Assembly: GCA_027038295.1 (NCBI GenBank)
Contig: JALVXD010000082.1
Span: forward strand, 1-52,405
DNA from: Campylobacteraceae bacterium
GTDB taxonomy: Bacteria; Campylobacterota; Campylobacteria; Campylobacterales; Sulfurovaceae
Length of the DNA stretch: 52,405 bases
Direction of reading: 5' to 3'
Shown: in pieces, positions 8,801 through 15,688 of the stretch
Layout of the letters: each line of letters starts with the position of its first letter
Numbering within the stretch: the first letter of the stretch is position 1
Program-made: the position numbers and the translations under genes
The notes under the pieces: generated by a model
Told to the model about the DNA's origin: nothing
The model's database searches: none
The model's input: only the letters and a program-made list of their open reading frames with translations

Positions 8801-10259
8801 GCTTATTTTTGATATGAAACAAGTAAATCCAAAAGCCAAAGTTGCCGTGAAGTTGGTATCTACAGCAGGTGTTGGAACCATTGCTGCTGGTGTAGCAAAA
8901 TGTTATGCAGATAAAATCATTATCTCTGGTGCCGATGGTGGTACAGGGGCTGCACCTATTGGTTCTATTAGATTTACAGGTAACCCTTGGGAGCTTGGGC
9001 TTATTGAAGCACACAATTCACTTAAGGCAAATGGTTTAAGAGAGAAAGTAACTCTTGAGACTGATGGTGGACTAAAAACAGGTTTAGATGTTGTAAAAGC
9101 AGCAATATTTGGAGCTGAAGAGTATGCTTTTGGTACAGGTGCTTTAGTGGTTGTCGGTTGTAGAATGTTCCGTGTTTGTCACCTTAATACTTGTAATGTT
9201 GGTGTTGCAACTCAAGACCCAAAACTTAGAGCAAAATTCTCAGGTAATGTTGAAAAAGTTGTTAACTACTTTACACTACTTGCAGAAGATGTTCGTGAAA
9301 TTCTTGCTTCACTTGGTTATAAATCACTTGAAGAGATAATTGGTAAAAACCATCTATTAAAAGTTATTGATGATGAGTTTGCTAAGAAATTTTCACTAGA
9401 CAAGTTACTCTATAAACTCGATGGTATAGATACTTGTCAAGAGCCATTTAATGAGCCTTATGATAAAAATGAGTTTGAGAAAGACTTGGTAGAAAAACTA
9501 ATGCCAACCATTAAAGACCCTTCATCTCCTATTACTTTAGATTTAGAGATAGACAATCTAAAAAGAAGTTTTGCTACTAGAATTTCTGGTGAAATTGCGA
9601 ATATTTATGGAGACAAAGGTCTACCAAGAGATACTATTAATTTGAATTTAACAGGTAAAGCAGGACAGTCACTTGGAACACTCCTTGCAGAGGGTATTAA
9701 CATTAAACTGCTTGGTGCAGGAAATGACTATGTAGGTAAAGGAATGAGTGGTGGTTCTATCTCTATTACTTCTTCACTTCAAAATGCTTCATTGGCAGGA
9801 AACACTTGTCTCTATGGTGCAACAGGTGGGCGACTCTATGTTACAGGTTCGGTAGGTGAAAGATTTGCTGTACGTAACTCTGGTGCGAATGCAGTAGTAG
9901 AAGGTACAGGTGACCACCCTTGTGAATATATGACAGGTGGAACCGTTCTTATACTTGGTAAAACAGGAACCAACTTTGGTGCTGGTATGACTGGTGGGTT
10001 GGCATTTATTTACGATGAGACCAATGAGTTCTTTGAAAAAGTAAACAGAGAGTTGGTTGAAGCTGTTAGAATTGATACTGACGATAGAGACCAAGAGATG
10101 TTTATGATGAAGAGATTGCTTAAACAGTACTATGAAGAGACAAAAAGTTCAAAAGCTAAAATGATTTTAGATAATTTTAGAATAGAAATTTCTAAATTTT
10201 GGATGGTTGCTCCTAAAAATATGGAAGCTACATTAATTGTAGAGAAGAAAGGTGAGTAG
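5856..10259 (+). CDS. gltB: Glutamate synthase large subunit (GltB)
   Basis: GltB makes glutamate from glutamine and 2-oxoglutarate, the second step of ammonium assimilation. The 1467-residue length is typical. The chain begins with an 11-residue leader before Cys12 (NCGFGLLASI), which becomes the N-terminal nucleophile of the glutaminase domain. The central and FMN-binding domains include SNSGEGGEDKRR and GGTGAAPIGS. The 3Fe-4S cluster ligands are Cys1102, Cys1108 and Cys1113 (C-x5-C-x4-C). The C-terminal glycine-rich beta-helix (GGSISI, YGATGG, GGTVLILGKTG) is intact. The ribosome site is AAAGG before the ATG. The partner gltD does not follow; accD does, on its own promoter. Confidence 0.97.
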   Translation: MQDLFTSFKDNCGFGLLASIDNKPTHKNLEDAITSLERMMHRGAVAADGKSGDGSGLLLSIPKSFMAQEAKKQNVELPEQYAIAMVFNKDEKDFELFDKYCDANDLRIIMRREVPVNTDALGEYALKLLPNITQVFVAPNSIMSYKRFDAMVYLTRKEIEHASKGSDLYITSFSSSTLSYKGLVMPTHIKAFYVDLQDEAFQISFALFHQRFSTNTLPEWRLAQPFRTIAHNGEINSVTANRFNVAIKTGSLKSDVFSDEELKRISAIIQDNMSDSASLDNFLEFLHANGMDFFKSARALLPAPWHNAQNMDAELKAFYEFTSACYEPWDGPAAVSMTNGRFIGCVIDRNGLRPSKYVITKDNRLLITSEYGVLKISDEDIVERGKLNSGEMMGLDLKTGEILKNEDINDYIKTGVPYGKWLNEHTTYLQEYEFDGELDTVEHKDMEAKQRYFNYTLELMREVIRPMMQEGKETTAAMGDDTPLAAFSNEQRNFTDFFRQKFAQVTNPPIDPIREKSVMSLNAGFGPITNVLEECENNAKRIKTTLPIMSEQRLKLLLEFGDESNPKYSELYKAKNYSTVFESDLENSLKNLVDTIIKDVKENGIRTITLDDRDINEHTKVIPMLMVIGRLNQELVNAQLRHLTNIIPITGEMFDPHSAALMLGYGATAIHPYLFFYTITELLEEGEDVEAALKKARRAIGAGILKIMSKMGISTLASYRNSKLFDVLGLSDKIVAECFDGSHAFLSGLCYADIEERLNSNHSKAFTDAFDGKSKALYKGGFYKYKSGEEFHDFSRATIVAIQASADSGDKIEYEKLKVLVNKRDKKFIRDFFELTSDRDAISVDEVEPKERIFKRFSSAAMSMGSISQEAHETLAMAMNSIGAKSNSGEGGEDKRRLHDPELNSKIKQIASGRFGVTPEYLRSAEEIQIKVAQGAKPGEGGQLPGAKVTPLIAKLRYTKPGVTLISPPPHHDIYSIEDLAQLIFDMKQVNPKAKVAVKLVSTAGVGTIAAGVAKCYADKIIISGADGGTGAAPIGSIRFTGNPWELGLIEAHNSLKANGLREKVTLETDGGLKTGLDVVKAAIFGAEEYAFGTGALVVVGCRMFRVCHLNTCNVGVATQDPKLRAKFSGNVEKVVNYFTLLAEDVREILASLGYKSLEEIIGKNHLLKVIDDEFAKKFSLDKLLYKLDGIDTCQEPFNEPYDKNEFEKDLVEKLMPTIKDPSSPITLDLEIDNLKRSFATRISGEIANIYGDKGLPRDTINLNLTGKAGQSLGTLLAEGINIKLLGAGNDYVGKGMSGGSISITSSLQNASLAGNTCLYGATGGRLYVTGSVGERFAVRNSGANAVVEGTGDHPCEYMTGGTVLILGKTGTNFGAGMTGGLAFIYDETNEFFEKVNRELVEAVRIDTDDRDQEMFMMKRLLKQYYEETKSSKAKMILDNFRIEISKFWMVAPKNMEATLIVEKKGE

Positions 10260-10284
10260 TTTTACTCATTCTTGATAACGGTTA

Positions 10285-10293
10285 TGGTATAAT
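10285..10293 (+). promoter_or_regulatory. Extended -10 promoter of the accD operon
   Basis: TGGTATAAT gives TATAAT at 10288-10293 in the 63-base gap after gltB. TTGATA at 10272-10277 is too close to act as -35. The ribosome site GGAG is at 10311-10314, 8 bases before the accD ATG. Confidence 0.6.
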
Positions 10294-10322
10294 TTCGGCA
10301 ATATAAAAATGGAGCATCTAAT

Positions 10323-11186
10323 ATGAATTTTGCAAACCTTTTTTCTAGTATGATTGGTGGTAATAACAGTGCAGAGAGTGAACATAATAATTGGATTAAA
10401 TGTCCTAAATGTTTAGCTCTTATGTACTATAAAGAGGTTGACTCTAAGTGTAATGTTTGTCCTAAATGTAACCATCATTTTAGAATAAACGCAGCGAAGC
10501 GACAAGAGTTTTTGTGTGATGAAGATAGTTTTGTAGAGTATGATGCTTCTTTGGCACCCGTTGATCCTTTAAAATTTATAGACAAAAAGTCATACAAAAA
10601 GCGTCTTGAAGAGGCAAAAGCTAAAACAGGTAAGACATCATCTGTTGTTTCTGGTTCTTGTACTATTAATGGTATAGATACCGAACTGGTTATCTTTGAT
10701 TTCTCATTTATGGGTGGAAGTTTAGGTTCTGTAGAAGGTGAAAAGATAGTACGTTCTATTAATCGTGCTATTGAGAGAAAGTGTGGATTTATTATTATTT
10801 CTGCTTCTGGTGGAGCTAGAATGCAAGAGAGTACTTTTTCTTTACTTCAAATGAGTAAAACCTCTGCTGCTTTAAATCGTTTGCATCTTGAAGGTCTACC
10901 TTTTATTTCTCTATTGACTGACCCTACTATGGGGGGTGTTTCTGCTTCATTTGCAATGCTTGGTGACATTATTATTGCTGAACCTGGAGCATTAATTGGT
11001 TTTGCAGGACAAAGAGTTATTAAGCAGACTGTTGGTGTTGATTTACCAGAAGGTTTTCAACGTTCAGAATTTTTACTTGAACATGGTCTTATAGATATGA
11101 TTGTTGATAGAAATGATATGAAAGATACTATTTCTGGGTTATTAAAACTCTTTTTAGAAGACAATCCAAGGATTAAGCACAGCTAA
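10323..11186 (+). CDS. accD: Acetyl-CoA carboxylase carboxyltransferase subunit beta
   Basis: AccD joins AccA to transfer the carboxyl group from biotin to acetyl-CoA, the committed step of fatty acid synthesis, in the cytoplasm. The 287-residue protein has the N-terminal zinc ribbon (Cys27, Cys30, Cys46, Cys49) and then the crotonase-like carboxyltransferase fold. Diagnostic stretches are SASGGARMQEST, TDPTMGGVSASFAMLGD and AGQRVIKQTVGVDLPEGFQ. It heads a run of six same-strand genes with gaps of 1 to 18 bases or overlaps, so the genes up to dus at 14599 are probably one transcript. Nothing looks unusual. Confidence 0.97.
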   Translation: MNFANLFSSMIGGNNSAESEHNNWIKCPKCLALMYYKEVDSKCNVCPKCNHHFRINAAKRQEFLCDEDSFVEYDASLAPVDPLKFIDKKSYKKRLEEAKAKTGKTSSVVSGSCTINGIDTELVIFDFSFMGGSLGSVEGEKIVRSINRAIERKCGFIIISASGGARMQESTFSLLQMSKTSAALNRLHLEGLPFISLLTDPTMGGVSASFAMLGDIIIAEPGALIGFAGQRVIKQTVGVDLPEGFQRSEFLLEHGLIDMIVDRNDMKDTISGLLKLFLEDNPRIKHS

Positions 11187-11187
11187 T

Positions 11188-11748
11188 ATGATATATGCTT
11201 TATTCGATAAAGAATCCCTCTTAAAAAGAGGTCTCTCTTTAGCCAAACTCTCCCAAAAAATTCAGTTTTTAGATATTCCTATTGCTCAATATCGTAATAA
11301 AACAGGCTCTTTAGAAGAGAAAAGAGATGATTTACTTTTAATTCGTAAATTTTATAAAGGTAAGCTAATTATTAATGACACGATAGAGTTGATTGATTAT
11401 GCTGATGGTTTACACGTAGGGCAAGATGATATACGAATCTATGATAGTAATTTAGATAAAGCAGTAAAGATAATAAGAGAAACAATAGGCAAGAAATTAT
11501 TGGGACTTTCAACGCATAATAAAGAAGAGATTTTAGAAGCCAATGAACTGGATTTAGACTACATTGGATTAGGGGCATATCGAGGTACAGAAACTAAGTC
11601 TGAAGCAAAAGTTCTAGGAAGAGAAGCTTTGGATTTAGCAAAGCTTTCTAAACACCCAGTAGGGCTTATTGGTGGGGTTAAGTTAAGTGATATGTTTGAT
11701 AAAGAGATAACTTATAGTGTTATAGGTAGTGATTTGTATGAAAATTAA
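11188..11748 (+). CDS. ThiE-like thiamine phosphate synthase / TenI family protein
   Basis: The 186-residue protein is a short TIM barrel of the ThiE/TenI family. It keeps QYRNK at 34-38, IIND at 61-64, GLHVGQDD at 74-81, LGLSTHNKEE, YIGLGAYRGTETK and the phosphate-binding IGGV near 161-164. These match the substrate-binding and catalytic positions of thiamine phosphate synthase, which joins the pyrimidine and thiazole halves of thiamine. The N-terminus is shorter than in standard ThiE (about 205-215 residues). The gene starts one base after accD and overlaps rlmH by 11 bases, so it is translated with housekeeping genes, not in a thiamine operon. A genuine ThiE, a TenI-type role or a moonlighting function are all possible. 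Confidence 0.72.
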   Translation: MIYALFDKESLLKRGLSLAKLSQKIQFLDIPIAQYRNKTGSLEEKRDDLLLIRKFYKGKLIINDTIELIDYADGLHVGQDDIRIYDSNLDKAVKIIRETIGKKLLGLSTHNKEEILEANELDLDYIGLGAYRGTETKSEAKVLGREALDLAKLSKHPVGLIGGVKLSDMFDKEITYSVIGSDLYEN

Positions 11749-12199
11749 TATATATATTGTTGATAAAAAATCAAAAGATAAACTCTATGCTCCTCTTATA
11801 GAACACTACATAAAAATTGCTAAACCATTTGCAAAAGTAGAGGTTTTTGAAATTTTTACAAAAGAGATTAGTAAAGCACATGACATCTCTTCAGAAGCGT
11901 CACAAAAATCATACAGTTTTGCGTTTCAAAAGTATCTTAGTGGAGCCTATAACATAGCACTTAATCCATCAAGTAAAGAGTTAGATAGTTTTGAATTTTC
12001 AAATCTGCTTAAGGATAGAGGGGTTGTTAATTTCTTTATTGGTGGAGCTTTCGGGCTTGAGAGCACTTTTTTGACACAATGTAATAATGACATATCTTTG
12101 GGTAAAATAACGATGTCACATAAGTTGGCAAAAGTAGTACTAATGGAGCAGATTTTTAGAGGTTTAACAATCTTAAATAATCATCCATATCATAAATAA
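11738..12199 (+). CDS. rlmH: 23S rRNA (pseudouridine-1915-N3) methyltransferase RlmH
   Basis: RlmH is a small SPOUT methyltransferase that methylates pseudouridine 1915 in helix 69 of 23S rRNA on the assembled ribosome. The 153-residue product has the family's knot region with FFIGGAFGLE as the SAM-binding loop and ends in EQIFRGLTILNNHPYHK, a strongly conserved C-terminus. I place the start at the ATG at 11738 (MKINIYIVDKKSK). A GTG three codons upstream would also be in frame but adds MIC that homologues lack. The gene overlaps the end of the ThiE-like gene by 11 bases, suggesting translational coupling. Confidence 0.93.
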   Translation: MKINIYIVDKKSKDKLYAPLIEHYIKIAKPFAKVEVFEIFTKEISKAHDISSEASQKSYSFAFQKYLSGAYNIALNPSSKELDSFEFSNLLKDRGVVNFFIGGAFGLESTFLTQCNNDISLGKITMSHKLAKVVLMEQIFRGLTILNNHPYHK

Positions 12200-12217
12200 T
12201 TAGGAGAACATATAAAT

Positions 12218-12574
12218 ATGTTGAATACAATAGAATTAAAATTTTTTAAAACAGCATTAGAAGAGAGAAAAATTAAAATAGAAAAGAATTTAAGTGCAAC
12301 ATCTATTGAGATGAATGAGATGAGAAGAAATGAACTTAAAGATGAAGGTGATCATGCTGCAATGTCACTTGAAACAGCAGTAGATAACGCTATTTTAGGA
12401 CAACAAGTAAAAGAATTAGCAGAAATTGAACTAGCTTTAGGTAAAATTCATAACACTCTTTATGGCATCTGTGAAATGTGTGAAGAAGAGATAAATATTG
12501 AACGATTAAAAGTTAAAAATTTTGCTCGTTACTGCATTACTTGTAGAGAAGTTGTGGAGAAAGAGCACAAATAA
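12218..12574 (+). CDS. dksA: DksA/TraR-family zinc-finger transcription factor
   Basis: DksA-type proteins enter the RNA polymerase secondary channel and, with ppGpp, reset transcription of stable RNA and other genes. This 118-residue member has an N-terminal coiled coil with the tip motif DxxDxA (Asp42, Asp45, Ala47). It also has a C-terminal C4 zinc finger (Cys85, Cys88, Cys106, Cys109). It is shorter than E. coli DksA (151 aa), as usual in Campylobacterota. A good Shine-Dalgarno (TTAGGAGAA) precedes the ATG. Its place between rlmH and a membrane protein gene ties it to the ribosome and lipid genes of the operon. Confidence 0.9.
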   Translation: MLNTIELKFFKTALEERKIKIEKNLSATSIEMNEMRRNELKDEGDHAAMSLETAVDNAILGQQVKELAEIELALGKIHNTLYGICEMCEEEINIERLKVKNFARYCITCREVVEKEHK

Positions 12575-12584
12575 AGGAGTATTT

Positions 12585-13625
12585 ATGCGTTTAGGCTTAT
12601 ATGTTTTAGCTTCCATAATATTAATGTTAATAGTAGGTGCTGTAGTTTACTCTATTGAACCAACAAATTATAGTTATAGTTATTTGGGATTCACTATGGA
12701 TTTTCCTGTAGCAGTTTGGATAGTAGTACCAATGTTTTTACTTATGTTGGCGTCTATTGTTCATATGATGTTTTACAGTACAAAGAACTTTTTCAAATTT
12801 AAAAAATGGGAGAAAGAAGCAAGTAAGCTAAACGATGCTCTCTATTGGTCTTTATTACATGAACCTAAAACGCATAAATTTAACCTACCAAAACTTAAAG
12901 AATCTGCCTCTTTATTGTCTGTTGCTAGTGTAACAGTAGATGGTACAGTTGATACTGTATCTGAGAAATTACGAGATGCATTGAGCCTTTTATCTGAAAT
13001 AGATAGAGGTGAGTATGTTGATTTAAAATCAAAAAAACTGGCACATATCTTATCTTCAGACAACCCTGTTGTTCAAAAAAACATGATTAATCGTCTCAAT
13101 AAAGTTGATACTTTTGCAGAAGAAGTATTGCAAAACAAAGACAGTTACGATGAGCATATATTTAATTTAGCTCTAATTAAACTTGCTAATGAAGCTGATT
13201 TTGTTAAGGCAAGAAAATATATTAACGTTATGAATCGAGAAAGTTTTCTAATTTTATTAAAACGTGTAACTCGTGAGGATAATCTGGGAATTACTAAAGA
13301 TATTTTAGATGAATTTATTGTTGCTTTAGAAAATGAGTTAAAATGTGGTGATTATTTGTTTATTACTACGCTTACCATGAAACAACTTTCGCCTGATGAA
13401 AATTTAATCTTATGGAGAGAGTATGAGAAAAAGTATCCTAAGGCACAGATTGCTTATCTTTATTTACTTTTTGAATATGAAATGATTGATAAAGCTGGAG
13501 AATACCTTGATGAACATGAAGCAGAAGACTTTAAACGTTTTAGAGCTTTGTATGATTTGAAAAAAGAGCATAAAAAGTATAAAATTACAGATTTAATGAA
13601 TGTGCGTCATATTTGTGATGCTTAA
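12585..13625 (+). CDS. Inner-membrane protein with two N-terminal TM helices and a helical cytoplasmic domain, unknown function
   Basis: This 346-residue protein is conserved in this operon context but has no function I can name. Two membrane helices (LGLYVLASIILMLIVGAVVY and VAVWIVVPMFLLMLASIVHMMFY) lie in the first 60 residues. The layout resembles the LapA-type domain found in lipopolysaccharide assembly proteins. The remaining ~280 residues are mainly helical and charged and may hold TPR-like repeats. I start it at the ATG at 12585, which follows AAGGAG at ideal distance. An upstream in-frame ATG inside dksA is not needed. A link to envelope assembly is only a guess. Confidence 0.75.
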   Translation: MRLGLYVLASIILMLIVGAVVYSIEPTNYSYSYLGFTMDFPVAVWIVVPMFLLMLASIVHMMFYSTKNFFKFKKWEKEASKLNDALYWSLLHEPKTHKFNLPKLKESASLLSVASVTVDGTVDTVSEKLRDALSLLSEIDRGEYVDLKSKKLAHILSSDNPVVQKNMINRLNKVDTFAEEVLQNKDSYDEHIFNLALIKLANEADFVKARKYINVMNRESFLILLKRVTREDNLGITKDILDEFIVALENELKCGDYLFITTLTMKQLSPDENLILWREYEKKYPKAQIAYLYLLFEYEMIDKAGEYLDEHEAEDFKRFRALYDLKKEHKKYKITDLMNVRHICDA

Positions 13626-13633
13626 AGAGACAA

Positions 13634-14599
13634 ATGGCTACTTTAGATTTTGCTAAACCCCTTTTTGCCCTTGCCCCTCTGGCAGGGTTTACAGACCTTC
13701 CTTTTCGTTCAGTTGTTAAAAAATTTGGAGCTGATTTAACCGTTAGTGAAATGATTAGCTCTAATGCTTTGGCTTTTGAGAGTAAAAAAACTTTTAAAAT
13801 GTTGGAGAAAAATTCCCTTGAAACCCCTTATAGTATTCAAATAGCAGGTTCAGACCAACTTATTATACAAAAAGCTGTTGAGCTTTTAAATGAGCGAGAG
13901 GGTATAGATATTATAGATTTAAACTGTGGTTGTCCTGCTCCAAAAGTTGTTAATAACTTACAAGGTTCTTCTCTTCTTACTGATTTGCCTCGTATGGCTG
14001 AAACCATTAGAACTATAAAAAAATATTCCAATAAAGAGTATACTTCAGTTAAAATGCGTTTAGGATTTAATGAAAAAAATCATATAGAACAAGCCAAACT
14101 TTGTGAAGACAGTGGTGCTGACTTTATAGCTGTACATGGTCGAACACGAGCAGGTAAGTATAAAGCAGCTGTTGATTATGATGCCATAAAAGAGATAAAA
14201 GAGGCTGTCTCTATCCCTGTAATAGCCAATGGAGACATAAACAGTCCCGAAAAGGCAAAATGGGTTTTAGAGTATACAGGAGCCGATGGTATTATGGTCG
14301 GTCGTGGAGCTGTTGGAAGACCGTGGATGTTTCAATTGATGAAAAATTATATTAATGGAACAGGAGATGCAACGGTTACTTCTGCTTTGGTTCAAGAGGT
14401 TGTTTTGGAACACTTTGACCAAATGATAGCCCACTATGGAGCTCATGGTGCTTTAATTTTTAGAAAGCACTTACATACCTATTCAAAAGCAGGTTACCAA
14501 GGTGCATCAAAATTTAGAGATTTGGTTAATCGAATAGAAGATGTCTCTGAGATGAGAGATGTTACAAAAACATTCTTTTCTCAAGAGTATATAGTTTAG
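13634..14599 (+). CDS. dus: tRNA-dihydrouridine synthase (Dus family, DusB-like)
   Basis: Dus enzymes reduce uridine to dihydrouridine in tRNA using FMN and NADPH. The 321-residue TIM-barrel protein has LAPLAGFTDLPFR at the start, and DLNCGCPAPKV with the catalytic Cys100 (Cys98 also present). It also has VHGRTRAGKY and the FMN-phosphate site NGDI plus GADGIMVGRGAVGRPW. These match DusB more than DusA or DusC. It is the last gene of the accD run. Its TAG stop overlaps by 4 bases the end of the convergent roadblock-like gene, leaving no space for a separate terminator. Confidence 0.93.
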   Translation: MATLDFAKPLFALAPLAGFTDLPFRSVVKKFGADLTVSEMISSNALAFESKKTFKMLEKNSLETPYSIQIAGSDQLIIQKAVELLNEREGIDIIDLNCGCPAPKVVNNLQGSSLLTDLPRMAETIRTIKKYSNKEYTSVKMRLGFNEKNHIEQAKLCEDSGADFIAVHGRTRAGKYKAAVDYDAIKEIKEAVSIPVIANGDINSPEKAKWVLEYTGADGIMVGRGAVGRPWMFQLMKNYINGTGDATVTSALVQEVVLEHFDQMIAHYGAHGALIFRKHLHTYSKAGYQGASKFRDLVNRIEDVSEMRDVTKTFFSQEYIV

Positions 14600-14979
14600 A
14601 TAGCTTCAATTTCAGCTAAAATTTTGACAGCTGAACGGTCAACAACCATTTTTGCAAGAGGCACATTTCCATTGTCTTTAAAAATACTAAAGAAAGTAAG
14701 GTCTGTTGACTCATCAGTACCTTTGACACTTTTAATTAAAAATACATGACCATCCGTAGTTCTTGCTTCAAGTATATTCGCAGCAGAGAAACCGATGTCA
14801 AGTGATGATTCTGAAATTTCTAAAAAGGCATCATTAAAGACACTTGCTGAGTAAGCAATATCATTATTTGTTCCCTCTTCATCTAAATAAAGCGTCTCTC
14901 CACCCCTATTTAAAATAGCTGCTCCAAGGTATCCTTTTACCCCTTTTAATTTTTTCATTTGTTCTTCAAAATTAAACAT
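14596..14979 (-). CDS. Small roadblock/LC7-like protein, function uncertain
   Basis: The 127-residue protein has the size and pattern of a roadblock/LC7 (longin-type) domain. A starting helix leads to a strand (GYLGAAILNRGGETLYLDEE), a middle helix (NDIAYSASVFNDAFLEISESSLDIGFS) and paired strands (ILEARTTDGHVFLIKSV). Such domains form dimers and in bacteria often act with small GTPases in motility and polarity, or as scaffold proteins. AAAGGA precedes the ATG. It follows the PAS gene on the same strand after 35 bases and may be cotranscribed. The fold call is by eye and not certain, and no GTPase partner is nearby. Confidence 0.6.
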   Translation of the reverse strand: MFNFEEQMKKLKGVKGYLGAAILNRGGETLYLDEEGTNNDIAYSASVFNDAFLEISESSLDIGFSAANILEARTTDGHVFLIKSVKGTDESTDLTFFSIFKDNGNVPLAKMVVDRSAVKILAEIEAI

Positions 14980-15014
14980 ATTTTTTCCTTTGTATTGTTG
15001 TTGTATTATTCAAA

Positions 15015-15521
15015 TTAAGCATTATTCAGTTCAAGCATGAATTCGTTAAAATCTTTTTCATTTAACGTCTCCATTAGTACTTTATTTGAAGCCTCTATAC
15101 CATCATTTTTTTCTATCTCTAGTAATTTAGCATATAGAGGTTCTATAGTTTTTCTAGCTGTTAATGACATTATTTTACGAGTTGAGACATAATTTCTGAA
15201 AGTTCCATCAGGATTTAATGCAGGTCTAACATAAGCAAGTACCCAGTAAAAAGAGCCATCTTTTGTCATGTTTTTAACAAAAGCATGAACCTCGTTACCT
15301 TTTTTTAACTCATCCCATAGGTATTTAAAGACAACTTTTGGCATATCTGGATGACGTAGTATAGAGTGGGGTGCAAAAGTCAATTCTCTCTTATTGTAAC
15401 CTGAAAGTTTATAAAAAATCGGATTGGCATATTCAATGTTTCCTTCTTCATCTGATTTAGAGACAATAATATCAATAGCTTTGAGTTCTATTTCATCATT
15501 CTTCGGTGTTGGTCGTTCCAT
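15015..15521 (-). CDS. Stand-alone Aer/CetB-like PAS-domain protein
   Basis: The 168-residue protein is a single PAS domain of the aerotaxis type. It has the family run ANPIFYKLSGYNKREL, then HSILRHPDMPKVVFKYLWDELKKG, then MTKDGSFYWVLAYVRPALN. In Aer and in Campylobacter CetB this domain binds FAD and senses redox state. There is no HAMP, membrane or methyl-accepting part, so it must signal through a partner, as CetB does with CetA. A ~50-residue helical tail may provide contact. The Shine-Dalgarno AAAGG is 6 bases before the ATG. FAD binding is inferred from the family; no chemoreceptor gene lies in this window. Confidence 0.78.
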   Translation of the reverse strand: MERPTPKNDEIELKAIDIIVSKSDEEGNIEYANPIFYKLSGYNKRELTFAPHSILRHPDMPKVVFKYLWDELKKGNEVHAFVKNMTKDGSFYWVLAYVRPALNPDGTFRNYVSTRKIMSLTARKTIEPLYAKLLEIEKNDGIEASNKVLMETLNEKDFNEFMLELNNA

Positions 15522-15641
15522 AATTAGCCTTTACTCTATTTTTATAAATTGTATTGTATCTAAAATAAAATAAAAATGATGTAGAATAATTGAAGATTAT
15601 ATAATGTTATTTGTTAAATAATATTTTATTGTGCTTAAATA

Positions 15642-15650
15642 TGATAGAAT
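15642..15650 (+). promoter_or_regulatory. Putative extended -10 of the GAF/kinase-like gene
   Basis: TGATAGAAT (TAGAAT at 15645-15650) lies 39 bases before the ATG, followed by a good AAAGGAG ribosome site near 15675. Confidence 0.4.
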
Positions 15651-15688
15651 ACATTTAAATTTTATATGAATACAAAGGAGTTTAGAAA

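Noticed and set aside
8754-9014. Minus-strand open frame of 86 codons with several Cys residues
   Set aside because: It is antisense to the FMN domain of gltB; the Cys residues arise from the complement of Thr/Ala-rich codons.
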